Positions 46,701 through 55,440 of a DNA stretch of 64,000 nt are shown piece by piece. The stretch's first letter is position 1; the number at the start of each line of letters is the position of its first letter. The notes under the pieces were generated by a model. It was not told the origin of the DNA. It made no database searches and saw nothing but the letters and a program-made list of their open reading frames with translations. Both the position numbers and the translations under genes were made by a program. Source of the DNA: Symbiodinium natans (taxonomy: Eukaryota; Sar; Dinophyceae; Suessiales; Symbiodiniaceae). The stretch covers positions 422,501 through 486,500 of the forward strand of contig CAJNDS010002701.1 of NCBI GenBank assembly GCA_905221605.1. Reading direction: 5' to 3'.

Positions 46701-49608
46701 TTCCTTTGGAAGCAAACTTGCCACCTCCGGGAAACTCACAGTCCGGCTGTTTATGCTTCAAAGCTCCGCAATTAAAGCATCTGGGATTCTGTGGCGTTAT
46801 CAGGCTCCTATCATGCTCAAACGTGCACGTGTTGCCAAGCCTACACCCATTTTCCTTCAAGAAGAACGAGCACTTCTTTCTAGGCGGAGGCTGCACAGGA
46901 GAAGAGGAACCCTGCTGCGATCCCCCCACCGCTGCCGCAGCGGTCGTAGCACCCTTTCCCTCACCTTTGGCACTTCCATCCAGCGCTTTGGGGTTGGGAG
47001 GATTACTGGGCGGTTTAGGCGGACCCGGTGGTCCTCCATTCCCTCCAGGGCCTGCTGTCATCGCCTGTAGGCGTTGTCGTTTGCCGCCCCCTGTGGTCGA
47101 ATCAGCCACCCCTACCGCAGCAACCTCAAACTCAGCTTGCAACGCACGAGCATATGTGGTCAAACTGGAAAGGGTCGGATTGTGATCAATAGCGCACTGA
47201 GTTCTCACAATGTTGAGCCTAAACATGACGTGTGGCATGGTCACAAGCAGCTGCTGACACATCTGATCTAAGCCCTGCGTCAAAAGACTCACGTCGGGCA
47301 ACGCTGCGCCCATTTGCACTGTACGATCAAACCACCTGAACCACTTACGCAGACGTGACACAGCATCCGACGAAGTAGCAGCTTGACCAGGACTGGTGAG
47401 GTACGAAAGAAGCATTCCGCGCTCCCGCAGCCCTCCGGGCTGATACGCGCAGTACACTTTAAAAATGACATTGATGGTACTCAAGTTGCGCGAGGCGATA
47501 ACCTCTTCGCGAAGCACCTCTGGGAGGCCCTTCAACAGCATAGCGAGGGCCCTATTTTCGAGTCTCGAAAACCGCGCGTCTTGCAAGTACGGAGGAATGC
47601 GAGCGACAACTCTAGCACGCGTAAGGGGATCTGCAACCTGCCACTGTTGATAAAGTTGGGAGGCCTCATGCACTATGGCCTGCCAGTACTCGCCACTGTT
47701 CTGTGACAAGTCTGCCATCATCGGAGTGATAGTTGCAATCCAATCCCCCGCCTGCAACGGAGCCTGACTCGGATCCAGTTCAGGAAGTTTTGGAAGCTCC
47801 CAATAGGCCTTATCCCCCGGACTGTACACATCCCTCCCTTGGCGCTCATCCCCCCCTTTCCCTTGTGCTGATAAAGTAGGAGGAGCAACGCTACTAGGAT
47901 AGCCATCAGGAAGCATGTTCGGGGCAACTGACTGTCCATGCAAAGCATCCCCCGCGCTCCAAACCCCAAGATTTCCAGGAAGAAGAGGATGAAAAGGAGA
48001 ACATGGACTTGTCACATCGGCCGCACATGCACTCACGTACTGCTCTCGAAGGCCTGGACTGTCAGCGCATGCCCTCATGTTTGGAGCATCAACAACCGGA
48101 GACTGTTGAGTGACTGGTCCATTGCGGCCGGCGTTCAAACTTGAATCATTGCAGCTCAGGACCGCGGCCCCATCTGCAGCACCCCGATCCAGCAACCCAC
48201 GCAGGCCCAACTGCCCTTCCGGCATAAACCCATTGGCGCCAAGTGAGACCCTTGAACCCGAATGCAAATGAGAACCCTGCTGAGAACCCGAATGCAAATG
48301 AGAACCCTGCTGAGAACCCGAATGCAAATGAGAACCCTGCTGAGAACCCCCCGGAGCCGAATGCAAGTGAGGAACCTCCCCAACCCCCCGGACTCCCATG
48401 TGGTCGAGCCTACCCGTCATTTCCCGAGCCTGGAGACTGAGGCCCCTTTGGTCCGGCGTTGGCGAAGCCTTTGAAATTGTCGGAGCAAGAACAGACTCAC
48501 GTGGCTGCGCACTCCGTAGTCCGCCTCCGGTGAGGAGCGGCGATTGAGGGTGGCTCCTTGCCACCTGCAAATCCTTTCCCCTCATATCCTGCTGCTGAAA
48601 ATATTCCTCCCACAAATACATCCGGTCTTCAGTGGACTGAGCCTTACTCTCAATTTGTCGCTTGACCCAACTCATTTCCTCATTCGGCAAGCTCAACACA
48701 CGTCCCAGCAAATCCGACTCACTCATACGCGGAACCCTGCTAGGTCCTGGAGGCCCCTGGTTTCCTTGAGGCCCAAACGTTCCGTGGGATTCTGTTCTGG
48801 AGGAGTGTGGAGCGTCTCCTATGTAAAAATATTGACACCCCGTAGTGACCCTAGACTCAACCCTGGGATCCCCGGCCAGCAAACCCTGATTGCAACCTTG
48901 ACCACCCATAGACCCTTGCACACCCAAACCTGTGTTGGAATTCGCACTCTCTCTAGTGCCGGACAGAGGGAGACTGCATGCAGGCTGACCATCTTCCGGC
49001 GCCATCCTACCAGAACCCGAAGCAGCAGACCTCATTGTAATCTCTTCCTCCAACTTATCCAGCCTTGCCACGCATTCAGCTCCCTGCTTGACAAGAACAG
49101 CCAACAAATCGCGCATGCCTTCCAGGATCAACCTATCAGCTTCAAGTTGCGGCTGCCGGGTTCGAGCGAAACTGTCTTCCGCAGTTTCCTCTGCACGCCC
49201 TGCTTGACGATTCAGACCCAAAGAGGTCTGCTCTGCTTGATGCGTAGGCATGTCAGATGGCCCTACTGCTGCAAACTCATCACTTCTTCGCATGCTCGCC
49301 AACTGCTGATCCAACTCTTCGGCATGATCCCCAGCGAGTCCTTCGCTCGCACCAGGTCTCTCATCCCGTCTGTTCAAATCAACAGGGCGCGCAGCTTGCA
49401 ATAAAAGCTCGGTTTGCGCATGCTCGCTCCAAAAAGGACAAGGTCTCATATCAGCAGGATCTCTAGCTGCTGCAGGCCCATAAGAGGTCGGCACACCCCT
49501 AGGCGCTATCAGACCATCAGCTGCCCCTTCATCGGCCGGGGCAGTCAAAGAAAGCTGCATAGCTCTATTGGGCGTAGGCCCCTCCTCCAAGTCAGGATGC
49601 GAAGCCAT
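43693..49608 (-). CDS. Retrotransposon gag-pol part 1: Gag, protease, methyltransferase-like module, integrase (about 1971 aa)
   Basis: The frame is open from 49623 (GTG); the first ATG is at 49608. Numbering here counts from 49623. Order: coiled-coil-like region (155-197); three 10-residue GSQQGSHLHS repeats (426-457); capsid-like helices (600-850); CCCH finger C918-C927-C933-H937; CCHC knuckle C949-C952-H957-C962; aspartic protease site LLDGGAT (Asp1074); methyltransferase-like region (1281-1455); integrase with a compact HHCC finger (H1571, H1576, C1583, C1586) and D1611, D1843, E1879, the last two exactly 35 residues apart. The D1611-D1843 gap is unusually long (231) and holds an acidic insert with two GKPGREPSE copies. 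The frame stops at 43693 just after a GFIVGPSSYTPKGY motif of the integrase end, overlapping the pol frame. Length is far above typical copia Gag-Pol to this point. Confidence 0.92.
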   Translation of the reverse strand: MASHPDLEEGPTPNRAMQLSLTAPADEGAADGLIAPRGVPTSYGPAAARDPADMRPCPFWSEHAQTELLLQAARPVDLNRRDERPGASEGLAGDHAEELDQQLASMRRSDEFAAVGPSDMPTHQAEQTSLGLNRQAGRAEETAEDSFARTRQPQLEADRLILEGMRDLLAVLVKQGAECVARLDKLEEEITMRSAASGSGRMAPEDGQPACSLPLSGTRESANSNTGLGVQGSMGGQGCNQGLLAGDPRVESRVTTGCQYFYIGDAPHSSRTESHGTFGPQGNQGPPGPSRVPRMSESDLLGRVLSLPNEEMSWVKRQIESKAQSTEDRMYLWEEYFQQQDMRGKDLQVARSHPQSPLLTGGGLRSAQPRESVLAPTISKASPTPDQRGLSLQAREMTGRLDHMGVRGVGEVPHLHSAPGGSQQGSHLHSGSQQGSHLHSGSQQGSHLHSGSRVSLGANGFMPEGQLGLRGLLDRGAADGAAVLSCNDSSLNAGRNGPVTQQSPVVDAPNMRACADSPGLREQYVSACAADVTSPCSPFHPLLPGNLGVWSAGDALHGQSVAPNMLPDGYPSSVAPPTLSAQGKGGDERQGRDVYSPGDKAYWELPKLPELDPSQAPLQAGDWIATITPMMADLSQNSGEYWQAIVHEASQLYQQWQVADPLTRARVVARIPPYLQDARFSRLENRALAMLLKGLPEVLREEVIASRNLSTINVIFKVYCAYQPGGLRERGMLLSYLTSPGQAATSSDAVSRLRKWFRWFDRTVQMGAALPDVSLLTQGLDQMCQQLLVTMPHVMFRLNIVRTQCAIDHNPTLSSLTTYARALQAEFEVAAVGVADSTTGGGKRQRLQAMTAGPGGNGGPPGPPKPPSNPPNPKALDGSAKGEGKGATTAAAAVGGSQQGSSSPVQPPPRKKCSFFLKENGCRLGNTCTFEHDRSLITPQNPRCFNCGALKHKQPDCEFPGGGKFASKGNGEIPQPSAKASGQGVQPSGNENASSLNAKAPNPTPKAKAATLKPEDILANAQAMLQGLQLSGLSGPRLAVLRAYSASSTDPFANAAPSSPTVGRYGLLDGGATNPLRTGEQLELATSTVVDVSLATGEDARLWMTRTGTLLSDMQVDPIVPMGCLASELGCTVAWEGSLCRVWHPERGWLDITMVDQCPYVDRSIALALIRELELLRATRLVQAARLRILGDHRKKGFAEAWATLQGIARGGVTSGHEEDWLRGLDSAFFSVMASLFSAAPEEKVLEAIGTPSFEVAGYEPPWNRRLRRSMERSKGVLVHLCSGLQDWAPRPKSDYRVLSVDFANGHDLLNHGVWSYLTRLAQLGLIRGLVGELPRPCDSKGCYAVLAMRALGLFALAQAVNGDTYIALTASDNPSTSEGDLARDDDRNPTPENLGYDCTSMRRWPIMDKLGQIATFRTAQCDQGYLGMGATESTTMEVMTTSWDLYVLLHRRVLLNRYMDRWAPGLVLAVLKTWDLWLTDTINDRRKRAYEQSVYLAEASGGGHDSLPEVRQWLVDDRGEWPTEVVPRVRPLRRTGQFRPPATPLPVPRLARVRLSEAEREYKKHVERGHFPYRSDCRECLRGAGKRRPHRHRGPTVDSYCIAADLGGPYVPALSELSPLKSMPKPRYLFVACYTFPIDEQTQKFIWNDDKNTDGTGVGNVESEALIDVRAQSDGAEGSDDVRDGGAFMTRPGDFSPEEMPYELQGADLNPEEGKPGREPSEVTEDERNLDPEAGKPGREPSETTDDEQLERDVAFRSEEPGAAVPEVCASYLREVDETTKLWKNKYADRVSGVGMRRLIFVETLSRRTKEEVSAALNRTLSKLQRWQFPMLRLHTDRGGEWINQLVRKVADNHQLSHTCTEAHDPASNGRAESSVGIIKAAIRSRLETAPGFGPKYWSLAALDAGESLLRSEMARFDSSIRPLLPWATQVCVREKKVTESHWTARFINGFIVGPSSYTPKGYNHSYRTS
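43729..44931 (-). other. Integrase domain with long acidic insertion
   Basis: HVERGHFPYRSDCREC finger, ADLGGPY (first Asp), HTDRGGEW (second Asp) and NGRAESSVG (Glu) are all present. About 140 residues of Glu/Asp/Gly/Pro-rich, probably disordered sequence (roughly 1645-1785) separate the first two catalytic acids. The two halves of a GKPGREPSE repeat suggest the insert grew by tandem duplication. Confidence 0.82.
45259..45783 (-). other. Methyltransferase-like (Rossmann) module between protease and integrase
   Basis: Residues 1281-1455 read GVLVHLCSG (motif I-like), YRVLSVDFANGHDLL (motif II-like acidic strand end), LVGELPRPCDSKG (motif IV-like, with Pro1342-Cys1343), TASDNPS (motif VI-like, in place of ENV/ENP) and FRTAQCDQGYLG. 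The order and spacing match cytosine-5 methyltransferase-like domains that I recall from other dinoflagellate copia polyproteins. Motif IV is altered (GELPRPC instead of GGPPC), so activity is doubtful. Confidence 0.55.
48254..48352. repeat. 30-bp in-frame tandem repeat in gag (three copies plus partial)
   Basis: The 30-base unit starting GAACCCGAATGCAAATGAGA occurs at 48254, 48284 and 48314 with no mismatch, then a partial. It encodes the GSQQGSHLHS repeats in Gag. Confidence 0.92.
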
Positions 49609-49635
49609 GGCAAGGACACCCACCTGGCGCCCCTA

Positions 49636-49656
49636 AAGAGCGCAAGGCTCTTAACC
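49636..49656 (-). other. Hairpin directly downstream of the 5-prime LTR, at the primer-binding position
   Basis: On the element strand the LTR end (GTTTGTA) is followed by GGTTAAGAGCCTTGCGCTCT. AAGAGC pairs with GCTCTT around a CTTGC-type loop. A TGG-initial primer site complementary to a tRNA 3-prime end, such as the initiator-Met site of plant copia, is not visible. Confidence 0.5.
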
Positions 49657-49791
49657 TACAAACACACCTTCAAGTTCTTTTGGTCTTCGAGTCGAAAAGG
49701 CCTCAGTGTGCAGTGCACTGCTCGACCTTGGTACTGCCGAAGCTGATTCTCCACCCAACACTAGCCAGGAAGAAGGATTTGGGAATCTGCA
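49657..49791 (-). repeat. 5-prime LTR (right copy, 135 bp)
   Basis: Matches the left LTR at all 119 shared positions and carries 16 extra bases. The LTR is short for copia (commonly several hundred bases). It must hold the promoter, but no TATA box is evident, as is usual in dinoflagellates. Confidence 0.9.
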
Positions 49792-49796
49792 AGACT
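49792..49796. repeat. Target-site duplication, right copy (AGACT)
   Basis: Pairs with 39334-39338. Confidence 0.85.
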
Positions 49797-50410
49797 GAGT
49801 ATCAACCGTATGGGAACCTGCTTAGCTTTGGAAGGGCACGGGCGGCACGGGTTTGGGAGAGCTTCGAATGTGGAAACGGCAGGAAACATCAGCGTCAGTA
49901 CATGTGCGGCATTGCTTTCTTGGTACAATGGGTGGTGTTTTCAGACCTCACAGCTTCGACGGAGGAGCGGGTGACCAAAACAACGTTTAATAACCCCGGC
50001 TTACAACCGCAAACCTGGCAGGAGACTGTGATAGATGTTGCACCGGCGAATGAGTTGAGCCGTTCCGTGGAAGCATGGAGCTCTTGGTGCTTTCAGGGCT
50101 AAGGCAGCTGGGGCGTGACATCGGCTGATGGTTTGCTTAGCGCTGCAGTTCTGTCATTTCCGCAGCCGCCTCGCTTTCGGCCAACGCAAATGAAATACCC
50201 AATACTTGAACGGACTTGTTCAGACTCAGGGTGCAGAGTTTGCGCCGAACATTGAACTTGGAATGTTGCTGTGCTCTTTTGTTCTATGGCAGGTCAAATG
50301 TGAAGCAGTTAGAGTGTGGGCATTCATGGAACATTGTGAGAGAGCAGTTTGTTGAGGAAGTTCGAGGCTAGCGGCTAACGGCTAACATCTGCATGGCAGC
50401 AAAATTGCAG

Positions 50411-50509
50411 CTTTCGATGCCTTTGGGATCTTTGGAGAGTTGATTGCGGACATTTGCGAGCTCAGCGCTTCCATGTCCATTCTGTCTCACGTCGATTCAA
50501 CATCTTCAG
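50411..50509 (+). CDS. Candidate exon, unknown protein
   Basis: Between the acceptor AAAATTGCAG and a donor (CTTCAG, then GTACCAG) an ATG-less frame reads FDAFGIFGELIADICELSAS, then MSILSHVDSTSS. The splice context is good and the peptide is helix-like; no family is recognised. It could be a downstream exon of the gene interrupted by the retrotransposon, but phase does not prove this. Confidence 0.35.
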
Positions 50510-51052
50510 GTACCAGTGCGCTTACAGCCCCGACCTCGCCGGATCCATCTAGCTCAGCGGGCGCAGATGCTGCTTGCCAGGCTTTGGGACGCAGAAAGAA
50601 GGCAAGAGCGCAGCCGAACTGCGGAAATCAAAACCGCACGTGCTGGAAGGATCCCCCTTCTGTGGTCTTGACTGCCATGCTCCCCCTTCAAAGCTGCGTG
50701 TTTGAAAGTTGAAGCCTTGGAAGCTCGTGAGCCCTCCAGATCCCTGAATATCATATCCGATTGAGACGATTGAGAGGGATCTCCCAGTTTTGGCATGGGG
50801 TTAGACAAGTCTTTAACTTTAGTTGATGGCGCATATGAAATTTCGGCAAAGTCCAGGTTGTCATCGCTGGTGGCAGCTTGGCTGGCCTTTGGCTGGCACT
50901 GCTTCTTAGCGCAGGCTCTGTTGGGCTTGCAAAGTAAGGCCGTATACGGTTGCACCTTAGCCCTTGCCTGAACCTGATGTGGCAAGACATGACGCATCTA
51001 GTCTCCTGCACAGCATGTGGTGTATGGTAATCCACTCCCCCTTTTATTAAAG

Positions 51053-51416
51053 ACCCCCCTAATACTAAAAATACTTTCCGGAAAAACCTCCCGAAACCGA
51101 GCCCGCCTTTTAAAACCTGTTCCGAATTAGGGGGGGTTCAGGCCTCCAAGAAATCCTTCAACACCAATAAAACCCTCAGAGGGTTTAGGGTTGGGGGGTC
51201 TAGGGTAAATTAAGGGTTTAGGGCTTAGGGTTAAGGGTTTAGGTTCAATTTAGAGGCCCGTCTTTTGGCAGCACGAAGCTGTCTGTCAGCTGCCTGTGAG
51301 CCTGGCTCTGGAGTCTAGAACATGACATTTCGATAAAAACCCCCCCTAATAATAAAAACACATTTCGAATTTCTATTGGGGGGGGGGGGGACCCCCCGTT
51401 TAATATTAGGGGGAAC
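51053..51416. repeat. Small repeat-bounded patch (CCCCCCTAATA motifs) with telomere-like core
   Basis: CCCCCCTAATACTAAAAATA (51054-51073) recurs as CCCCCCTAATAATAAAAACA (51341-51360). An inverted form (TATTAGGGGG) occurs at 51404-51413. Between them are GGGTTTAGGG, GGGCTTAGGG and GGGTTAAGGG units (51180-51242) and a G12 tract near 51378. It may be a miniature inverted-repeat element, or simple-sequence drift. Confidence 0.45.
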
Positions 51417-53348
51417 GGATTAATTAGTGCTTGTCAGTGCCCTCCTCTAGTGTCCGCAAAGGCCCCTCGAGCACTAGCTGAGTACAATCCGCTGCTACAC
51501 ATACTTGTAGCCGAATGAATCTCGGCTTGCCCTTGTCTTGTATGCACTGCGCAGAGAACGAGCGAAGCTACTGGAGCTGCCAGCTTCAAGATCCGACGCA
51601 GTTCAGTACATCTTGTACATCTTGTACATCTTGTTTTTCTAGTCCGTGAGCGAAGCTTCGAGCCGGGCAGGGTCTTGTGAACATCCATCATGCTCCTACT
51701 TGTGACGCAGGCGTGGCTGCTGGAAGAGTGGCTCGCATCCGCGTCTATGAGGGAAGCTCGGACGTTCATAAGCCTCTAGCCACGACCTGAGGCCAGAAAG
51801 TTTCTATTGAGCCCCGCCGCACCAGCATACTCAGGCACCTGGAAAAAGACGGCTTCGGGGAAGTTACGGCCCAGAACCTTCGAGCATGATGCGGAGGCAG
51901 TCAGGTTTTGGGCTGGAAAGTAGTTTTCACTCTGATTCATAATTCGCGTGATGTCTGCTGCTCGGAGTTGCATTCTGTTTGTTCTCGTGAGCGGCTCAGA
52001 TCCCAAGCCCTCTGCAGCAACTAACGATCAGACGCTAAGGCCTAGACCTCCAGCCGTATGTTGTCAAACTGGCATGCCGCACAAGTAGCTAAACTTGTTA
52101 CAGGAGCGCCCCTTCAACCTCAAACTGATTCTGCTGAGTCTTGAACTGTCTACATCCTTGAAATCCTCAAGTCTGCGGTCGGTTCACTGCCTGTGCAGTA
52201 GAAGTGCAGGCGGCGCTGGACGTGGCCACGATTGAATCTCACGTTTGGGCCAGGATGCCTTCTGCGGTCGCTGAAGCCATCAAAGCCCAAGGTGGTTGCT
52301 GGTCAGTCGTTGATTTTTTGAGTGTGAGGCTTGCTGAGGCCGTATCATGACCTTCAAGTTCCTAGGTAGGATAAGGGGGACCCTTAAAAGGGAACCCTTC
52401 TGAACCTTCTTCTGGCCCTCTTAAACAGGGACCTTATTCACAGGGTCTATATCCCCAAGGGTCGCCCCAATCCTATCCCCTACAAGTAAGCACAAAATTC
52501 GAACCCAGCCTTTTCTGTGAGTACCAACGAAGCTTCCACAGACTCACGGGCCCCAGTGGGCTTCAGATTTCTGAAGGATTCCAGGCCATGTGAAGGCCCT
52601 CTTGGGTTCCGAACGTTGTTGAATCCCGGTCGGCCCTTGGTTCGTGTTTCATCTCCTTTCATCCACTCTGGGGTCTGGGTGCGTCATGGGCTCTGTGCTG
52701 GTATGGGTCGACTGGGAACCTCACACGCCCTGGAGTTCCTTAAGCTCCAGAGGGTGGTCCTGTCCTGTGCTTCTGTTGGGTCGGTTGGGTATGTGATCGT
52801 AATTCTTATTTGCTTCTCACCCGACTGAAAGCTGTGGAGCCTTGCCTGCACATGCGCTGGAACTGCCCCAGATGGCCCCCCTACATGGGCTTGAAGGCCC
52901 CTCCAAACCTCCCCCAAAGAAGCACAGGCTACATCGAGCAGTGGCCCCGGCGGCCTTTGGAAGAGGGCTTGGAGGCCCCTCGAGAATTCTCAAGCTCGGG
53001 ATGCAAAAGGTTTGGGCATGTTCAGATTGAGGGCTGAGGGGCTGTGCTGCATCACTGAGGGGTTTAGTTCGTTGAGTATTGAAGACCTGAGCCCAAAGTC
53101 TTGCCGCATCAGGCAGATGAGCAATGCTTCCCTCGCAATGTCGCCGTCCGTAGCCTGACCACTTGCTTGCTGGATGCAGCCCAGGAGGCCGGATTCCCGG
53201 AATCGTGCGAAAGTTTGGAGTTTTATGGCTTATTATGCTTGTACATAATTGTAAACGCTTGTGCGCGCCGCCTCCACAGCCGGGCCGGCCCCACAACAGA
53301 AGGAGGAAAGAGGGTTTCGCAAAAAAAGGGGAGGAAGGGCAGCGGGGT

Positions 53349-53398
53349 TAAGGGGGGGGCGGGTGGGGGGCGGGGGTGGGAGGGGGGGGGGGGGGGAT

Positions 53399-53442
<44 letters not shown>

Positions 53443-53446
53443 GGGG
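53349..53446 (+). repeat. Poly-G tract 1
   Basis: Nearly 100 bases of G with a few A, T and C interruptions. It yields Gly/Pro homopolymer frames on both strands that are not genes. Confidence 0.9.
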
Positions 53447-53508
53447 ATGCAGGAGCTCATGACAGGCAGGACCCTCCACGCCATCGGTTTGCAGCTCCTC
53501 CAAGCGAT

Positions 53509-53523
53509 TGGGGGGGGGGTCCA

Positions 53524-53554
<31 letters not shown>
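53509..53554 (+). repeat. Poly-G tract 2
   Basis: A second G run (a long uninterrupted stretch at 53525-53552) about 60 bases after the first. Assembly length errors are likely in both tracts. Confidence 0.9.
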
Positions 53555-53755
53555 GGCGTCACAAAATTTTGAGGCGAATATGACCCATATGGCTTGAACC
53601 TTGCACGAAAGAACGTGGTGCAAGGCATATAGATGCTTGTTCCGGCCAGACTGGACTTTCTTCTCATGGCTCTTCATGCATGGCCGAAGCGCCAAGGCAA
53701 TGAGGTAAGAAGGAGGCTGAACCTGGACATCCTGTTCTTCTTCCATCCTCCTCAG

Positions 53756-53875
53756 GCTTTCGCTACGTTAGCGACTGCTGCGCTTACAGCGATCGTTTCG
53801 CAGGCTGAAGGGGTGGAGCTGATCTCAGACAGCTACAGCGTCACGGAGCATCGAGAGCTCCTGCCTCTTGTCGAA
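53756..53875 (+). CDS. Candidate exon, unknown protein
   Basis: A 120-nt phase-0 block after ATCCTCCTCAG and before a GTGGGT donor. It reads AFATLATAALTAIVSQAEGV, then ELISDSYSVTEHRELLPLVE. Codon use is coherent, with a small-residue helix followed by a charged strand. No family is recognised. Confidence 0.4.
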
Positions 53876-54900
53876 GTGGGTGGGGGGGGGGGGGGCATGT
53901 TCCCACAGGATTGCAACTTGCAACCCGAACTCTGCAAATCATGAAGCAGTACTGTAGCAAGATAAGCCGTGCAGATCTTCAAGTCGTTCGGTGGGCGGGG
54001 CGGCATGCAAATCATGTGCTACTCATGTATCGCCTACATTTCTCATCGAGCTTCAGAAAGCGTCCGGTCAACTGGGACGGACTTTTTTTCTCGAATAGAT
54101 GTGGAGAGCTTGTTGGCGGGGCAAGAGCTGGGCTCGCATGGTTGTTCATGAGCGGAGGGTGTCCCTTTTCGTCTATCGCCTTCAAGAGTGCTGGGGTTCC
54201 TTTACCTGTGATGTTTTTTCGACGGACACCTAGTGATTCACGATGGTTACCTGTAAGGGCAGTTAGAGACGTGCAGGTCTTCCAGTGAGGGTTTGGATTC
54301 GGCGCTCAAGTGCCACCATCTTCGGCATGAACTTGTCGAGCAAGTGTTGATCCGTATACATTGCAAGCACATATTGGAGTCTTGGATCAGGATGGTTTTG
54401 AGACCAGCTTGCCGCAGTGAAATGTGCTTCCCTGCCCAGCTATGTTGGTGTACCACCATCTTAGCCCTCGCAGCTTGATCCACATCCTCAGGGCTGCTGG
54501 CGATCCGTTTCAAACACTGGTTTTCGCCAGCGATGGGCCTTCTCTGAAGGCAAGGTTTGTCCTTACAGCTCCCGTAAACAGTGGAGAGTAAATTTGAGTA
54601 AATGCCAGTTCGGGTTCTTGCTGTTTATAGGGCTGGGGTCCACCAAGAATTGCCACTTGGAGACATACTCCGCTGCCCCAAGGCTTGCTTTGGACGAAAG
54701 TATTGCTGAGTGCATGGGCTTGGTACACCCTGACTTTGAATACTGGAGTATCCCTTTGGAACGAAGAAAGCTGGACACCTGCCAAAATGCCAAAATACAT
54801 TCTACATTGCTTTACATACCCAAAGCGTACCTCCCCATGCTTGTTTTTCAGTTTAGGGATGCGGTGTTAAGATGTCAGCTCTCGCCGTTTGGTCCTGCAG

Positions 54901-55015
54901 ATAGGCGGGTTTTTCGCCATCTACCCAATCTTGGACAATCCAAACGCTCAGGCTTGCGAGGACATTTTCGACGACCTCTTCGCGTTCTTGGCCTTTGTTT
55001 ATTCTTTTCACATAG
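54901..55015 (+). CDS. Candidate exon, unknown (possibly membrane) protein
   Basis: Directly after GGTCCTGCAG a frame without ATG reads IGGFFAIYPILDNPNAQACE, then a hydrophobic DDLFAFLAFVYSFHIG, and meets a GC donor (ATAG, then GCCCTA). The composition is protein-like, with a possible membrane helix at the end. No family is recognised. Confidence 0.4.
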
Positions 55016-55219
55016 GCCCTAAATTGGTGGCCGAAACTTTGGCGAAGCCCAACTCATAGCCTCCTTCCGCCACGGTCTTGCAATCGCCTCCACTTGGTGT
55101 AGGCTGCTTGTATGTGCGTGTTGCAGGACAGAACATCCATCTGATACTTTCAAACCACTCGCAACTCCAAACGATGACGGCCTGCAAGCTCGGAAGACAA
55201 GAAGACAGTGATAAGCTAG

Positions 55220-55440
55220 GCTTCCAGTTCCTCGTGATGACCGTGGCGCCCTGGCAGTTCGTTTGGTGGAGGGCGGGTTTCCTGTGCGCCTCCAAGCCTT
55301 GCTGGGCCTGGACGCGGCATCCTTGATACACATCCCTAATGAAACCTTGAGTGAATGTTGGTCACGTTGGGTTGAGCAACTGGATGCAACTGATGCAACT
55401 GGGAACTGGGCCAGCGATCAACTCTTACTTGCGTTCTTGG
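55220..55440 (+). CDS. Candidate exon, unknown protein
   Basis: After ATAAGCTAG an ATG-less frame reads RDDRGALAVRLVEGGFPVRL, then QALLGLDAASLIHIPNETLS and onward. It stays open to 55538, though the later part looks less like protein. The end point is a guess. No family is recognised. Confidence 0.33.

Larger units (their letters stand above)
39339..49791 (-). mobile_element. Complete Ty1/copia LTR retrotransposon with extra methyltransferase-like and oxygenase-like modules
   Basis: A 10,453-bp element transcribed leftward. It has direct terminal repeats of 135 bp (right, 5-prime LTR) and 119 bp (left, 3-prime LTR), a 5-bp target duplication, and a polypurine tract touching the 3-prime LTR. 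Two long frames encode Gag, protease, integrase and then RT, RNase H. Integrase precedes RT, which is the Pseudoviridae (copia) order. At 10.4 kb it is about twice the size of classical copia. The excess comes from a long Gag N-region, a module between protease and integrase, an acidic insert in the integrase core, an oxygenase-like domain before RT, and a tail after RNase H. No internal stop breaks either frame, and the LTR sequences are identical apart from a 16-bp indel, so it is probably a young, possibly active copy. Confidence 0.93.

Noticed and set aside
43806-49404. Plus-strand open frames inside the retrotransposon
   Set aside because: Antisense shadows of the gag-pol frames; no domain signatures.
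53101-53746. Gly-rich and Pro-rich frames
   Set aside because: Translations of poly-G tracts.
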